A stretch of DNA of 64,000 nucleotides from assembly GCA_963726375.1 (NCBI GenBank), contig CAVSCE010000008.1:1095453-1159452 (forward strand), given 5' to 3'. This stretch comes from UTCFX2 sp963726375. GTDB lineage: Bacteria > Chloroflexota > Anaerolineae > Anaerolineales > UBA4823. The first letter of the stretch is position 1, and each line of letters begins with the position of its first letter. Position numbers and translations under genes: made by a program. Positions 43,406 through 51,907 of this stretch are shown piece by piece. A model generated the notes under the pieces. It was not told the DNA's origin and ran no database searches. It was given only the letters and a program-made list of their open reading frames with translations.

Positions 43406-43758
43406 ATGCGAGTTAAACGCCAGGTGTCGCGAGTGCGGTCGAACTCTACCTTGAAGGGCGGGATGGAACCTGTGAGATCTGCCTCGCCGCAACAGTCCGG
43501 CGGAAGCGGGTGAAGCCGCTTCGATGTTTGTGTGGAAAAGTCGCCGTAGAAATCATCATTGGAGGGGTTCTGAACCCTGAGGGAGAGCCGATGGACGTTG
43601 AGATCCTCCTGTGCCGGGCTTGTTTGATCCTGGAGCAGGAGCTGGAGTCTGAAGAAAAACATTCTCCACCCCCGGGAGGACCCAATCCGATTTCAATAAA
43701 AGTCGTCGAAAGTCTGCCCAGGCCGGAAGCTGTCCTCCGCGGCAGGAAAATATCCTGA
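43406..43758 (+). CDS. Small zinc-ribbon-like protein, frameshifted
   Basis: A start at 43406 (MRVKRQVSRVR, GGAGA six bases upstream) runs, after a one-base shift near 43440, into ELYLEGRDGTCEICLAATVR, then KPLRCLCGKVAVEIIIGGVL and MDVEILLCRACLILEQELE. The CEIC, CLC and CRAC cysteines could hold one or two zinc ions. About 117 residues. The frame from 43510 alone would start at a GTG after CEIC and lose one cysteine pair, so the longer reading is preferred. I recognise no named family; a DNA- or RNA-binding role is possible. Confidence 0.5.
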
Positions 43759-43816
43759 CCCGGAGATTGCGAATATTTGACCGGATCGCTATAATAGGGC
43801 GAGAAGGAGATTTTCC

Positions 43817-44251
43817 ATGTGGTTCAATCCACTCATCATTTTACTGCTCAAGTCACCGCTTCATCCAATCCTCAGCAATGACACGATGTTGGTCAGCTAC
43901 ACCGGTACGAAAAGCCGGAAGCGGATTTCCTTACCGGTCAATTTTGCTCGCCTGCACGATCAACTTTACTCAACCAGCTTCCAGCATCGCACATGGTGGA
44001 GATTCTTCAGAACCGAGGCGCCTGCCGAGCTTTTGATCGCGGGGGAGAAGCTCCAGGCTGTGGGTCGGGCCTACCCCAGCTCGCCAGCATCTGCAGAAAA
44101 ACTGGCTGAACTGGTCAGAATTAACCCCGTCTACGCCAAATATCTAAATATCCAGCTCGATCCGGATGGAAATCCTGACAAGGATGATGTCTTTCGTGCA
44201 GCAGAGGATCGGGTGGTCATTCAATTCCAGATCCTTCAAAATAACGTGTGA
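43817..44251 (+). CDS. DDN-like split-barrel protein (DUF385/nitroreductase superfamily)
   Basis: An intact 144-residue protein. TMLVSYTGTKSRKRISLPVN followed by RTWWRFFRTEAPAELLIAGE is the core of deazaflavin (F420)-dependent nitroreductase-like (DDN/DUF385) split barrels, where the Trp pair and Arg lie near the flavin phosphate. A hydrophobic N-terminal stretch precedes it. AAGGAG lies 10 bases before the ATG at 43817. F420 use by this organism is not shown by the window. It is followed after nine bases by the GyrI-like gene. Confidence 0.65.
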   Translation: MWFNPLIILLLKSPLHPILSNDTMLVSYTGTKSRKRISLPVNFARLHDQLYSTSFQHRTWWRFFRTEAPAELLIAGEKLQAVGRAYPSSPASAEKLAELVRINPVYAKYLNIQLDPDGNPDKDDVFRAAEDRVVIQFQILQNNV

Positions 44252-44260
44252 GGTGAAAGA

Positions 44261-44890
44261 ATGGAAAAACTGGATTTACGTAAATCAATGAAACGATTGT
44301 ATTCGCCCTCATCGAAGAATGTCGAGCTGGTCGAAGTCCCCGAATTGAGTTTTGTGATGATTGATGGGATCATCGAAGACAACAGCGGTCCAGGTGGTTC
44401 CCCTGCTTTCAAGGAGGCCTTGCAGGCGCTCTACGGCATCTCGTATACGCTGAAATTTGCATCGAAGCAGCACAAAGAGAACCCGATTGATTATAAAGTG
44501 ATGGCGCTTGAGGCCTTATGGTGGGTGGCAGGAGAGGATTTCGACATCACTCGTCCCGAAGGTTGGAGGTGGACGGCAATGATGGTCCAGCCCGATCACA
44601 TCACCCCAGCGATGTTCACAGAGGCTAAATCCCAGCTGTCCAGAAAGCGCGGCACTCCATCTGTAGAAAAATTGAGATTTGAACGCTTCGAAGAGGGATT
44701 ATGCATGCAGATCATGCATATCGGGCCTTATTCGACAGAACCCGCAACGGTTGCCAGGATGAAACAGTTCGCAATCGATAACGGTTTCAACCGGAGCGGT
44801 CGCCATCACGAGATTTACCTGGGCGATCCGCTTCGATCAGAACCGGAGAAGCTAAAAACCATCCTCCGCCAACCGGTGGAAAGGGTATAA
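44261..44890 (+). CDS. GyrI-like small-molecule-binding domain protein
   Basis: An intact 209-residue protein. FVMIDGIIEDNSGPGGSPAF, then FKEALQALYGISYTLKFASK and GWRWTAMMVQPDHI are typical of stand-alone GyrI-like proteins, as is MQIMHIGPYSTEPATVARMK near the end, with the small-molecule-pocket glutamate region. These are relatives of the SOUL/Rob-C effector domain, without a DNA-binding part. The ligand is unknown. The gene shares a message with the preceding DDN-like gene (nine-base gap, with GGTGA before the start). Confidence 0.82.
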   Translation: MEKLDLRKSMKRLYSPSSKNVELVEVPELSFVMIDGIIEDNSGPGGSPAFKEALQALYGISYTLKFASKQHKENPIDYKVMALEALWWVAGEDFDITRPEGWRWTAMMVQPDHITPAMFTEAKSQLSRKRGTPSVEKLRFERFEEGLCMQIMHIGPYSTEPATVARMKQFAIDNGFNRSGRHHEIYLGDPLRSEPEKLKTILRQPVERV

Positions 44891-44920
44891 CCATTCAAAA
44901 TAAGAGGATTGGTGTAAATA

Positions 44921-44951
44921 AAGAAAGGCGGCAAAAAATGCCGCCTTTCTT
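44921..44951. terminator. Strong bidirectional terminator
   Basis: AAGAAAGGCGGCA (44921-44933) and TGCCGCCTTTCTT (44939-44951) form a perfect 13-bp stem with a five-base A loop. It ends the rightward GyrI-like message and, on the other strand, the tRNA-Pro transcript seven bases after the tRNA. Confidence 0.85.
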
Positions 44952-44957
44952 TCCCAG

Positions 44958-45032
44958 TCGGGGCGCCCGGATTTGAACCGGGGACCTCTGCGACCCGAAC
45001 GCAGCGCTCTAGCCGGGCTGAGCCACGCCCCG
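44958..45032 (-). tRNA. tRNA-Pro, anticodon CGG
   Basis: The cloverleaf reads clearly on the minus strand: acceptor CGGGGCG/CGCCCCG with discriminator A, D-arm GCTC/GAGC, anticodon stem CTGCG/CGCAG around loop TTCGGGT (anticodon CGG), and T-arm CCCGG/CCGGG with TTCAAAT. The 3' CCA is not encoded. Proline is supported by the anticodon and by the CGGGG start. Confidence 0.93.
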
Positions 45033-45064
45033 AATTGGGCCCAATTAGGGTGTAAAGCGAGCGA

Positions 45065-45093
45065 ATTATAATCTACGCCACACCCTTTGGCAA
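45065..45093 (-). promoter_or_regulatory. tRNA-Pro promoter
   Basis: On the minus strand TTGCCA (45088-45093) and TATAAT (45065-45070) are 17 bases apart, a near-consensus housekeeping promoter. The -10 box ends 32 bases before the tRNA 5' end. Confidence 0.75.
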
Positions 45094-45213
45094 GTGCGAT
45101 TCAGGAAATATCCGTTATAATTCCTTGGCGCTCATCCAGCACGCATCCGCGGGTTTCTGCAGGTCCCTGGGGAGTCCTAAAATCGATCAAGAATCGTATA
45201 GAGAGGTTTATTC

Positions 45214-46295
45214 ATGAGTGATAAAAAAGTTCGTGTCGCCATTATTGGCGTTGGGAACTGCGCCTCGTCGCTGGTCCAGGGTGTGCATTTCTACCGCGAC
45301 ACGAAGGAAGACGACCGCATTCCCGGCTTGATGCATGTCAACCTGGGGGGCTACCATGTGAACGACATCGAGTTTTCGGCTGCATTCGATGTCGTGGATA
45401 CCAAAGTGGGTCTGGATTTGAGTGAAGCGATCGGAGCTTACCCGAACAACACCTACAAATTCGCGCCTGTTCCAAACCTTAACGTGCCAGTTAATCGCGG
45501 TATGACCCACGATGGCCTGGGAAAATACCTGTCACAGATCGTCAAAAAAGCCCCGGGTCCGACCTCGGATATTATTGGCATCCTGAAGAGACACCCAGAC
45601 CGATGTTGTAGTGAGTTTTTTGCCAGTCGGATCGGAAATGGCTACCAAGTGGTATGTCGAGCAGATTCTCGAAGCAGGCTGCGCCTTTGTAAACGGGATC
45701 CCGGTTTTCATTGCCAGCTCAGAATATTGGGGTGGTCGCTTCCAGCGAACACGGCCTCCCGATCATCGGTGACGATGTTAAAAGCCAGCTGGGCGCCACG
45801 ATCTTGCACCGCGTCTTGACAAACCTGTTTGTGGATCGCGGCGTGCGGTTGGACCGCACCTACCAGTTAAATTTTGGCGGCAACACGGACTTTATGAATA
45901 TGCTGGAGCGAGAGCGGCTGGAATCGAAGAAAATTTCCAAGACCGGCGCCGTCACCAGCATGCTGCCTTATCAGCTGCCAGAGAAGGACATCCACGTTGG
46001 TCCAAGCGACTACGTCCCGTGGCTGACAGACCGAAAATGGTGCCACATCCGGATGGAAGGCACGACCTTTGGTGATGTCCCCCTCAACCTTGAAGCCAAG
46101 CTGGAAGTCTGGGATTCACCAAACTCGGCAGGCGTCATTATCGATGCTGTCCGCTGTGCAAAACTGGCGTTGGACCGCGGTCTTTCCGGGCCGTTGATTG
46201 GTCCATCCTCTTATTTGATGAAAACACCTCCCAAGCAGTTCAGAGATGAGATCGCCCGCCAGATGATCGAAGCCTACATCCGCGGTGAGGAATGA
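45214..46295 (+). CDS. ino1: Inositol-3-phosphate synthase (Ino1), frameshifted
   Basis: The start MSDKKVRVAIIGVGNCASSL has the NAD-binding GxGN(C)ASS of Ino1. After shifts near 45593 and 45745 the reading is VVVSFLPVGSEMATKWYVEQ, then GCAFVNGIPVFIAS and GLPIIGDDVKSQLGATILHR, QLNFGGNTDFMNMLERERLE and SKKISKTGAVTSMLPY, the active-site lysine region. Length about 361 residues matches the short bacterial/archaeal type. It turns glucose 6-phosphate into 1D-myo-inositol 3-phosphate. GAGAGG precedes the ATG. It supplies inositol for lipids or other solutes. Confidence 0.88.
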
Positions 46296-46383
46296 AAAAT
46301 ATCGTTATGATATAATTCTCCCTCCAAAAACCATTTGCTGAATAAGCTATTCTTATTGAAGGTGATAATCAGGAGAAACGCCT

Positions 46384-47140
46384 ATGTCTGGACATTCCCA
46401 CTGGGCAACCATCCGCCGAAAAAAAGGTGCTGCGGACGCCAAGCGCGGCCAGTTGTTTACAAGACTTGCTCGTGAAATCGTGATTGCGGCCCGAGAAGGC
46501 GGCGGTGATCCCAACTCGAATATGCGCCTGCAGTTTGCCGTTGATCGCGCCCGGGCAAATAATATGCCCAAGGATAACATCGAAAGGGCGATCAAGCGCG
46601 GCACAGGTGATTCCAAAGAGGGCAATGCATTCGAAGAAGTAGCTTACGAAGGGTATGCGCCGCACGGCATTGCCTTGATCATTTCAGTCGTCACTGATAA
46701 CCGTAACCGTTCGGTTGCTGAAATCCGTCATGTCCTCAATCGTTACGGCGGGAGCATGGCTGAAGCGGGCTCGGTATCCTGGCAGTTCAAACGAATCGCT
46801 TCGTTCGGTTTCGACCAGGGAAAACTTGACGAGGATAAAATCTTTGAGCTGGCGGTGGACGCTGGAGCGGATGATGTCACCTTCTCAGATGGTTGGGTTG
46901 AGATCATCGGACCGGTAGAGGCCTTCAAGTCGATCGGCGATGCGTTGAAAGCTGCTAATATCCATCCCGAAGACGCCGAGCTCCGGATGAGTCCAAACAT
47001 GGAAACAGAGCTGGATGACGGCGATACCGTCCAGGTCCTCAAGATGATCGAAACGCTGGAGGAGCTGGATGATGTTCAATCCGTGTATTCCAACCTTTCC
47101 ATCTCTGAAATCCGCGCTTGCCCAGCTCGAGGCGGCCTGA
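46384..47140 (+). CDS. yebC: YebC/PmpR-family regulator or ribosome-associated factor
   Basis: MSGHSHWATIRRKKGAADAK is the invariant YebC/TACO1 start, followed by FTRLAREIVIAAREGGGDPN and ERAIKRGTGDSKEGNAFEEV with NRSVAEIRHVLNRYGGSMAE. YebC proteins were described as regulators and, more recently, as factors easing ribosome stalling at proline runs. A one-base indel near 47110 puts the reading in frame with ruvC; in the shifted frame the end is ALAQLEAA followed by TGA at 47138-47140, the usual C-terminus. AGGAG lies nine bases before the ATG. Confidence 0.9.
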
Positions 47141-47145
47141 TCGGA

Positions 47146-47640
47146 ATGCTGGTCATCGGAGTTGACCCGGGGACTGCAACGACAGGCTATGGATTGGTGT
47201 GTGAGGAGAGCGACGGCAGCCTGCATGCAGTAGATTATGGGGTGGTAAGAACACCTGCAAATCTACCGATGCCGATGCGTCTCCTTGAGCTGCACCAGAA
47301 AATGCAAGAAATCCTCCTTCTCCACCGCCCTCAAAGCGGCGCGGTGGAGAAGCTTTTTTTTCATAGTAACGTCACGACGGCCATCAGCGTGGGTCAGGGG
47401 CGGGGAGTTGCAATTCTCGCGCTGGCAGAGGCAGGGCTGCCTGTTGCCGAATATGCTCCGTTGGAAATCAAGCAGGCTGTAGCTGGTTATGGTGGAGCTG
47501 ATAAGAACCAGGTCCAGCATATGGTTCGGGCGATTCTGGGTATGAAAGAGCTGCCCAGCCCGGATGACGCCGCTGACGCTCTGGCTGTTGCGATCTGCCA
47601 CATCCACAGCGCCCGCATCCGGCAGCTCAGCGAAGGATGA
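47146..47640 (+). CDS. ruvC: Crossover junction endodeoxyribonuclease RuvC
   Basis: The 164-residue reading from the ATG at 47146 has VIGVDPGTATTGYGLVCEES, with the first catalytic aspartate, then AVEKLFFHSNVTTAISVGQG with the glutamate. APLEIKQAVAGYGGADKNQV and SPDDAADALAVAICH carry the last acidic pair. RuvC cuts Holliday junctions with RuvAB. The gene starts five bases after the yebC stop and is followed by ruvA. Length and residues are normal. Confidence 0.93.
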   Translation: MLVIGVDPGTATTGYGLVCEESDGSLHAVDYGVVRTPANLPMPMRLLELHQKMQEILLLHRPQSGAVEKLFFHSNVTTAISVGQGRGVAILALAEAGLPVAEYAPLEIKQAVAGYGGADKNQVQHMVRAILGMKELPSPDDAADALAVAICHIHSARIRQLSEG

Positions 47641-47684
47641 GCTGTCTGGCTGCTGATCTGGACGATAAAAGTTAAAGGCTGGAA

Positions 47685-48260
47685 ATGATTGCGATTTTGA
47701 ATGGGCGCATTCTGGAAAAAACCTCGGATTGCCTGATCGTTGGAGTTGGAGGGGTTGGGCTGCAGGTTTTTGTTCCCAATCCGCTGCGCGACCAGGTTCA
47801 TCCCGGTGATGAAATTTTCCTGCACACCTATCTGGTTGTCCGGCAGGATTCTCTGAGTTTGTTTGGCTTCGAATCCAGGGAGGAGCGAGAGCTCTTCCTG
47901 CTGCTGCTTGGCGTGGATGGAATCGGCCCGAAATCGGCACTGGGAGTGCTGTCCGTGCTGACTCCGGATTCGATCCGCAGGGCAATTTTTCATGAGCAGC
48001 CCGAAGTATTCACCCGGGTCCCCGGGATTGGAAAAAAGACCGCTCAAAAAATTCTGCTGCAGCTCCAGGACCGAATCCCGGCGCTGACCGGGTTAGAGGC
48101 AGCTGCTCCATTCTCCGATGCAGATGCTGAGGTGCTATCTGCATTAACTGCTTTAGGTTACAGCGTGGTAGAAGCCCAGGCCGCGCTGCAGTCCATCCCG
48201 CGCGATGTCCCCCAGGATGTGGAAGCAAGGTTGCGGGCCGCATTGGCTTATTTTGCCTAA
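47685..48260 (+). CDS. ruvA: Holliday junction branch migration protein RuvA
   Basis: An intact 191-residue protein. The OB-fold N-terminus reads MIAILNGRILEKTSDCLIVG, with the HhH repeats LLLGVDGIGPKSALGVLSVL and VFTRVPGIGKKTAQKILLQL, and the C-terminal UBA-like domain DADAEVLSALTALGYSVVEA. It binds four-way junctions as a tetramer and loads RuvB. It follows ruvC by 44 bases. The partner ruvB is not in the window. Confidence 0.95.
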   Translation: MIAILNGRILEKTSDCLIVGVGGVGLQVFVPNPLRDQVHPGDEIFLHTYLVVRQDSLSLFGFESREERELFLLLLGVDGIGPKSALGVLSVLTPDSIRRAIFHEQPEVFTRVPGIGKKTAQKILLQLQDRIPALTGLEAAAPFSDADAEVLSALTALGYSVVEAQAALQSIPRDVPQDVEARLRAALAYFA

Positions 48261-48307
48261 GAGCCAGGCGAGAAATGCATCCGGAGTAAAAAATTCAGGA
48301 GGTCTTC

Positions 48308-49162
48308 ATGCTTATCGAGAACAAGAAAATTGCATTTATTGGACCTGGGGCAATGGCTGAGGCGATAATTCATGGGATCATTCGTCGGGAAGTCGCTCCA
48401 GCCGAAGCACTCCTGGCAGCAGGTCCGGAAGAAGACCGGTTGGTAGAGCTGAACTTAAAATATCGGATACAGACATTCTCTGAAAACGGGAAAGCTGCAT
48501 CACAGGCAGATGTAGTGGTGCTATCGGTGAAACCGCAAGTTCTTGACCGGGTTCTTGACGGTTTGAATGGAGCTGTCCGGACGAATGCGCTCGTACTTTC
48601 GATCGTCGCGGGCGCCTCGATCGAAAAAATTACCAGGGGGATGGGTCATTCGTTAGTTGTGCGCTCAATGCCCAATACCCCTGCTCAAATTGGCGAGGGG
48701 ATCACCGTCTGGACCGCGTCTCATGGTGTCAGCGAGGACCAGATGGCGATTGCGCGCGGTATCCTCGGTGCGCTCGGCCAGGAAATCTATGTCGAGGAAG
48801 AGACATACCTGGATATGGCCACCGCACTTTCTGGAACCGGCCCGGCTTATGTATTTTTATTCATGGAAGCAATGGTCGATGCTGGCGTCCATCTTGGTTT
48901 TCACCGCCGGATTGCCGAGCAGCTGGTCGCGCAGACCGTACGCGGCTCGGTGGATTACTTCACCATGCGCGAAGACCCGGTCCACCTGGCAAGGCTGCGC
49001 AACGAAGTGACATCTCCAGGAGGGACATCTGCAGCGGCGCTGTACTATCTGGAAAAGGCTGGATTTCGCACGGCAATCTCGCGTGCGATCTGGGCAGCCT
49101 ATGAACGATCGATCGAGCTTGGACGGGGAGCGAACAGCAAACCACTTGAGGAGCATCCCTGA
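48308..49162 (+). CDS. proC: Pyrroline-5-carboxylate reductase
   Basis: An intact 284-residue enzyme: KIAFIGPGAMAEAIIHGIIR is the NAD(P) fold, VVRSMPNTPAQIGEGITVWT and ATALSGTGPAYVFLFMEAMV are the substrate loops, and EVTSPGGTSAAALYYLEKAG is the C-terminal proline-binding region. It makes proline from pyrroline-5-carboxylate. AGGAGG lies six bases before the ATG. It lies 103 bases before atpA, and the same message may carry on. Confidence 0.94.
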   Translation: MLIENKKIAFIGPGAMAEAIIHGIIRREVAPAEALLAAGPEEDRLVELNLKYRIQTFSENGKAASQADVVVLSVKPQVLDRVLDGLNGAVRTNALVLSIVAGASIEKITRGMGHSLVVRSMPNTPAQIGEGITVWTASHGVSEDQMAIARGILGALGQEIYVEEETYLDMATALSGTGPAYVFLFMEAMVDAGVHLGFHRRIAEQLVAQTVRGSVDYFTMREDPVHLARLRNEVTSPGGTSAAALYYLEKAGFRTAISRAIWAAYERSIELGRGANSKPLEEHP

Positions 49163-49264
49163 GGCGGGTTCAAAACTGGACAAGATAAGCTCTTTCAGGT
49201 ATCATTTGGCAGATACCCAGGCTTTTAAGGTATTCGAAAAAGGACTCATTTTTCCGGAGGCATC

Positions 49265-50926
49265 ATGTCAGATCTGATCCGTGAAATTACCGCCGATCTG
49301 CAAGGCCAGATCGATACTTTTCAACCCGACTACAGTGTACAGGATGTCGGAAATGTTGTCGAAGCCGGGGATGGCATCGCGCGCGTCCGCGGTCTGGCAG
49401 ATGTGCGGTCTCAAGAGCTTATTGAATTCGCTAACGGCGTCAAGGGGATCGCTTTCAACCTGGAGAGCGAAAACGTCGGCGTGATCATCTTGGGCGAGTA
49501 TTCGAAAATTGAAGAGGGGATGGAAGTCCGCACGACCGGGCGGATCGCCTCGGTCCCTGTTGGAGATGGTCTGATCGGCCGGGTAGTAAACGCCTTGGGA
49601 GAACCGATTGACGGAAAAGGACCGCTGAAATATGACAGCTTTAGACCGATCGAGCGGATCGCACCTGGGGTTGTCGCCCGGAAAGATGTCGATACGCCGG
49701 TGCAAACCGGACTGAAAGCTATCGATGCCATGATCCCAATCGGGCGAGGACAACGCGAGCTGATCATCGGCGACCGGCAGACGGGAAAGACTGCCCTGGC
49801 GCTGGATACCATCCTCAACCAGAAAGGGAAGGATCTTTTCTGCATTTACGTGGCGATCGGTCAAAAGAAAGCGGCTATCGCCCGGACAGTTGCTCTGCTT
49901 GAGCGGTTTGGCGCGATGGATTACACAATCGTCGTCTCTGCCGCCGCCGATGAGCCTGCCGCGCTCCAATACATTGCACCTTATTCAGGCTGCGCGATGG
50001 GAGAGGAGTTCCTTGAGACTGGTCGTGATGCACTGGTGATCTATGATGACCTATCCAAACACGCCTGGGCTTACCGCCAGGTTTCGCTCCTGCTGCGCCG
50101 CCCTCCCGGTCGGGAGGCTTACCCCGGGGATATCTTTTACCTCCATTCCCGCCTGTTGGAACGAGCTGCCCGGGTATCTGATGATTATTTAATCGTCCAG
50201 AATGAATTTGAAGGCGCCCTTGCGGACCGCTCTGACAGCGTTGATGGACAGGTCTTCAGCGGGCCGCTAGCGCTTCATCATGTCCAGGAAGCCGTAAAAG
50301 CGAAGGACGATCCTGAAAAATACAGGCATTGTAAACTTCGCGGCTCTGGCGGTTCTCTGACAGCGCTCCCGATTATTGAGACCTTGCTGGGGGACGTTTC
50401 GGCATATGTCCCGACAAATGTGATCTCGATCACCGACGGCCAGATTTATCTCGAGGGCAACCTGTTCTATGCCGGCATCCGACCGGCGGTAAACGTGGGC
50501 ATCTCGGTTTCTCGAGTGGGCGGCGACGCGCAGACAAAGGCGATGAAGCAGGTTGCTGGCCGTTTACGCCTCGATATGGCCGCCTTCCGCGAGCTGGCAG
50601 CCTTTGCCCAATTCGGCTCGGACCTGGATAAATCGACCAAGTCCCAATTAAATCGCGGGCAGCACCTTCAGGAAATCTTGAAGCAGCCCCAATATGAGCC
50701 GATGTCGCTTAAAGATCAGGTAATCGTCATCTTTGCGGGCACACAAGGATATGCAGACTCTGTATCCCTCGACCGGATGCGGGCCTGGGAAACCGCCTTG
50801 CTGCGGTACATGGAGTCCTCCCATCCAGAGATTGGCGCAGATATTGCGGATAAAAAGCGGATCTCAGATGAAAATATGAACGCACTCCGCGCCGCGCTGG
50901 AAGCGTTTAATTCAACCTGGCAGTAA
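49265..50926 (+). CDS. atpA: ATP synthase F1 subunit alpha, with an insertion
   Basis: An intact 553-residue protein, about 40 longer than usual. The Walker A is GDRQTGKTA (170-177) and VISITDGQIYLEGNLFYAGI is the alpha-subunit hallmark. Between LHSRLLERAARVSDDYL and GSLTALPIIETLLGDVSAYV lie roughly 50 residues (310-360) where most bacteria have about 14; the extra part includes NEFEGALADRSDSVDG and LHHVQEAVKAKDDPEKY. It is in-frame and well-composed, so a true insertion. GGAGG precedes the ATG. The neighbours upstream are not atpH or F0 genes. Confidence 0.95.
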   Translation: MSDLIREITADLQGQIDTFQPDYSVQDVGNVVEAGDGIARVRGLADVRSQELIEFANGVKGIAFNLESENVGVIILGEYSKIEEGMEVRTTGRIASVPVGDGLIGRVVNALGEPIDGKGPLKYDSFRPIERIAPGVVARKDVDTPVQTGLKAIDAMIPIGRGQRELIIGDRQTGKTALALDTILNQKGKDLFCIYVAIGQKKAAIARTVALLERFGAMDYTIVVSAAADEPAALQYIAPYSGCAMGEEFLETGRDALVIYDDLSKHAWAYRQVSLLLRRPPGREAYPGDIFYLHSRLLERAARVSDDYLIVQNEFEGALADRSDSVDGQVFSGPLALHHVQEAVKAKDDPEKYRHCKLRGSGGSLTALPIIETLLGDVSAYVPTNVISITDGQIYLEGNLFYAGIRPAVNVGISVSRVGGDAQTKAMKQVAGRLRLDMAAFRELAAFAQFGSDLDKSTKSQLNRGQHLQEILKQPQYEPMSLKDQVIVIFAGTQGYADSVSLDRMRAWETALLRYMESSHPEIGADIADKKRISDENMNALRAALEAFNSTWQ

Positions 50927-50981
50927 GAATCCATTCGCCATCCTCGCAGGCATCTCCGGGGTGGATGGTAAGGGATAAATC

Positions 50982-51878
50982 ATGGCAAATGCAAGAGAAG
51001 TTCGCCTTCGGATACGCAGTGTAAAGAACATCGCCCAGGTCACCCGGGCGATGCAGGCGGTCAGCGCAAGCAAAGTCCGCAAATCGATGCAGGCGATGAT
51101 GAACACCCGACCTTATGCCACGAAAGCCTGGCAGGTATTAACCCACATTGCCGGTCAACCGGGTCGTGAGACGCTCCATCCGCTGTTAACCCACCGGGAT
51201 GAGGTCAGGAACATCTTGATTGTCCTGATCACGGGGGATCGAGGGCTCGCCGGAGCGTATAACACAAATATTGTCCGGCATACGATCCAGAGATTTGGAA
51301 AATCCCCGGTTCCAGTAAGCTTTGTCACTGTCGGCAGAAAAGGGCGGGATTTGATGATCCGGCGCCGTCAAAAGGTTATTGCCGAGTTCAGCAACCTGCC
51401 CGCCGCACCCTCTTTCGCAGATGTTTCTGCGATTGGACGACTTGCGGTCGACCACTTTTTAACTGGTGATGTCGATGAGGTGTATCTCGTCTATACCCAT
51501 TTTGTGAACCTGGTCCACCAGGAGCCGGCCATGAAAAAACTTCTGCCGCTGGAAGTGACTGCGGGTGGAGATAGGGTGGTCGAATTCTCACCAGCCCATC
51601 GCAGCCTGGCAGCGGCGTATATTTACGAGCCAGGCCAGACCCAGATCCTGGATGAGATCATCCCTCGTTTCACCGCCCTCCAGGTCTACCAATCGATCAT
51701 GGAATCGCTGGCAAGCGAGCACGCTGCACGAATGGTTGCGATGAAGCACGCCACAGACAGTGCTACGGAACTGGCAGAAGCGCTGCAGTTAGAATATAAC
51801 AAAGCCCGTCAGCAGACGATCACCAGCGAGATCCTGGATATCGCCGGCGGAGCAGAAGCTCTCATGCAAGCTGAGTGA
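50982..51878 (+). CDS. atpG: ATP synthase F1 subunit gamma
   Basis: An intact 298-residue protein. The N-terminal helix VRLRIRSVKNIAQVTRAMQA and the C-terminal helix ESLASEHAARMVAMKHATDS form the coiled-coil shaft. The central Rossmann part has LITGDRGLAGAYNTNIVRH. Length is normal. It turns inside the alpha3-beta3 ring. It lies 55 bases after atpA and 29 before atpD. Confidence 0.95.
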   Translation: MANAREVRLRIRSVKNIAQVTRAMQAVSASKVRKSMQAMMNTRPYATKAWQVLTHIAGQPGRETLHPLLTHRDEVRNILIVLITGDRGLAGAYNTNIVRHTIQRFGKSPVPVSFVTVGRKGRDLMIRRRQKVIAEFSNLPAAPSFADVSAIGRLAVDHFLTGDVDEVYLVYTHFVNLVHQEPAMKKLLPLEVTAGGDRVVEFSPAHRSLAAAYIYEPGQTQILDEIIPRFTALQVYQSIMESLASEHAARMVAMKHATDSATELAEALQLEYNKARQQTITSEILDIAGGAEALMQAE

Positions 51879-51907
51879 TCCAGCTTTGCTTGGTTACGGA
51901 GGCAGGA

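Noticed and set aside
46384..47640. A single 418-residue YebC-RuvC fusion protein
   Set aside because: One base near 47110 explains it: the shifted frame ends in ALAQLEAA and TGA at 47138-47140, the normal YebC C-terminus, and RuvC has its own ATG at 47146.
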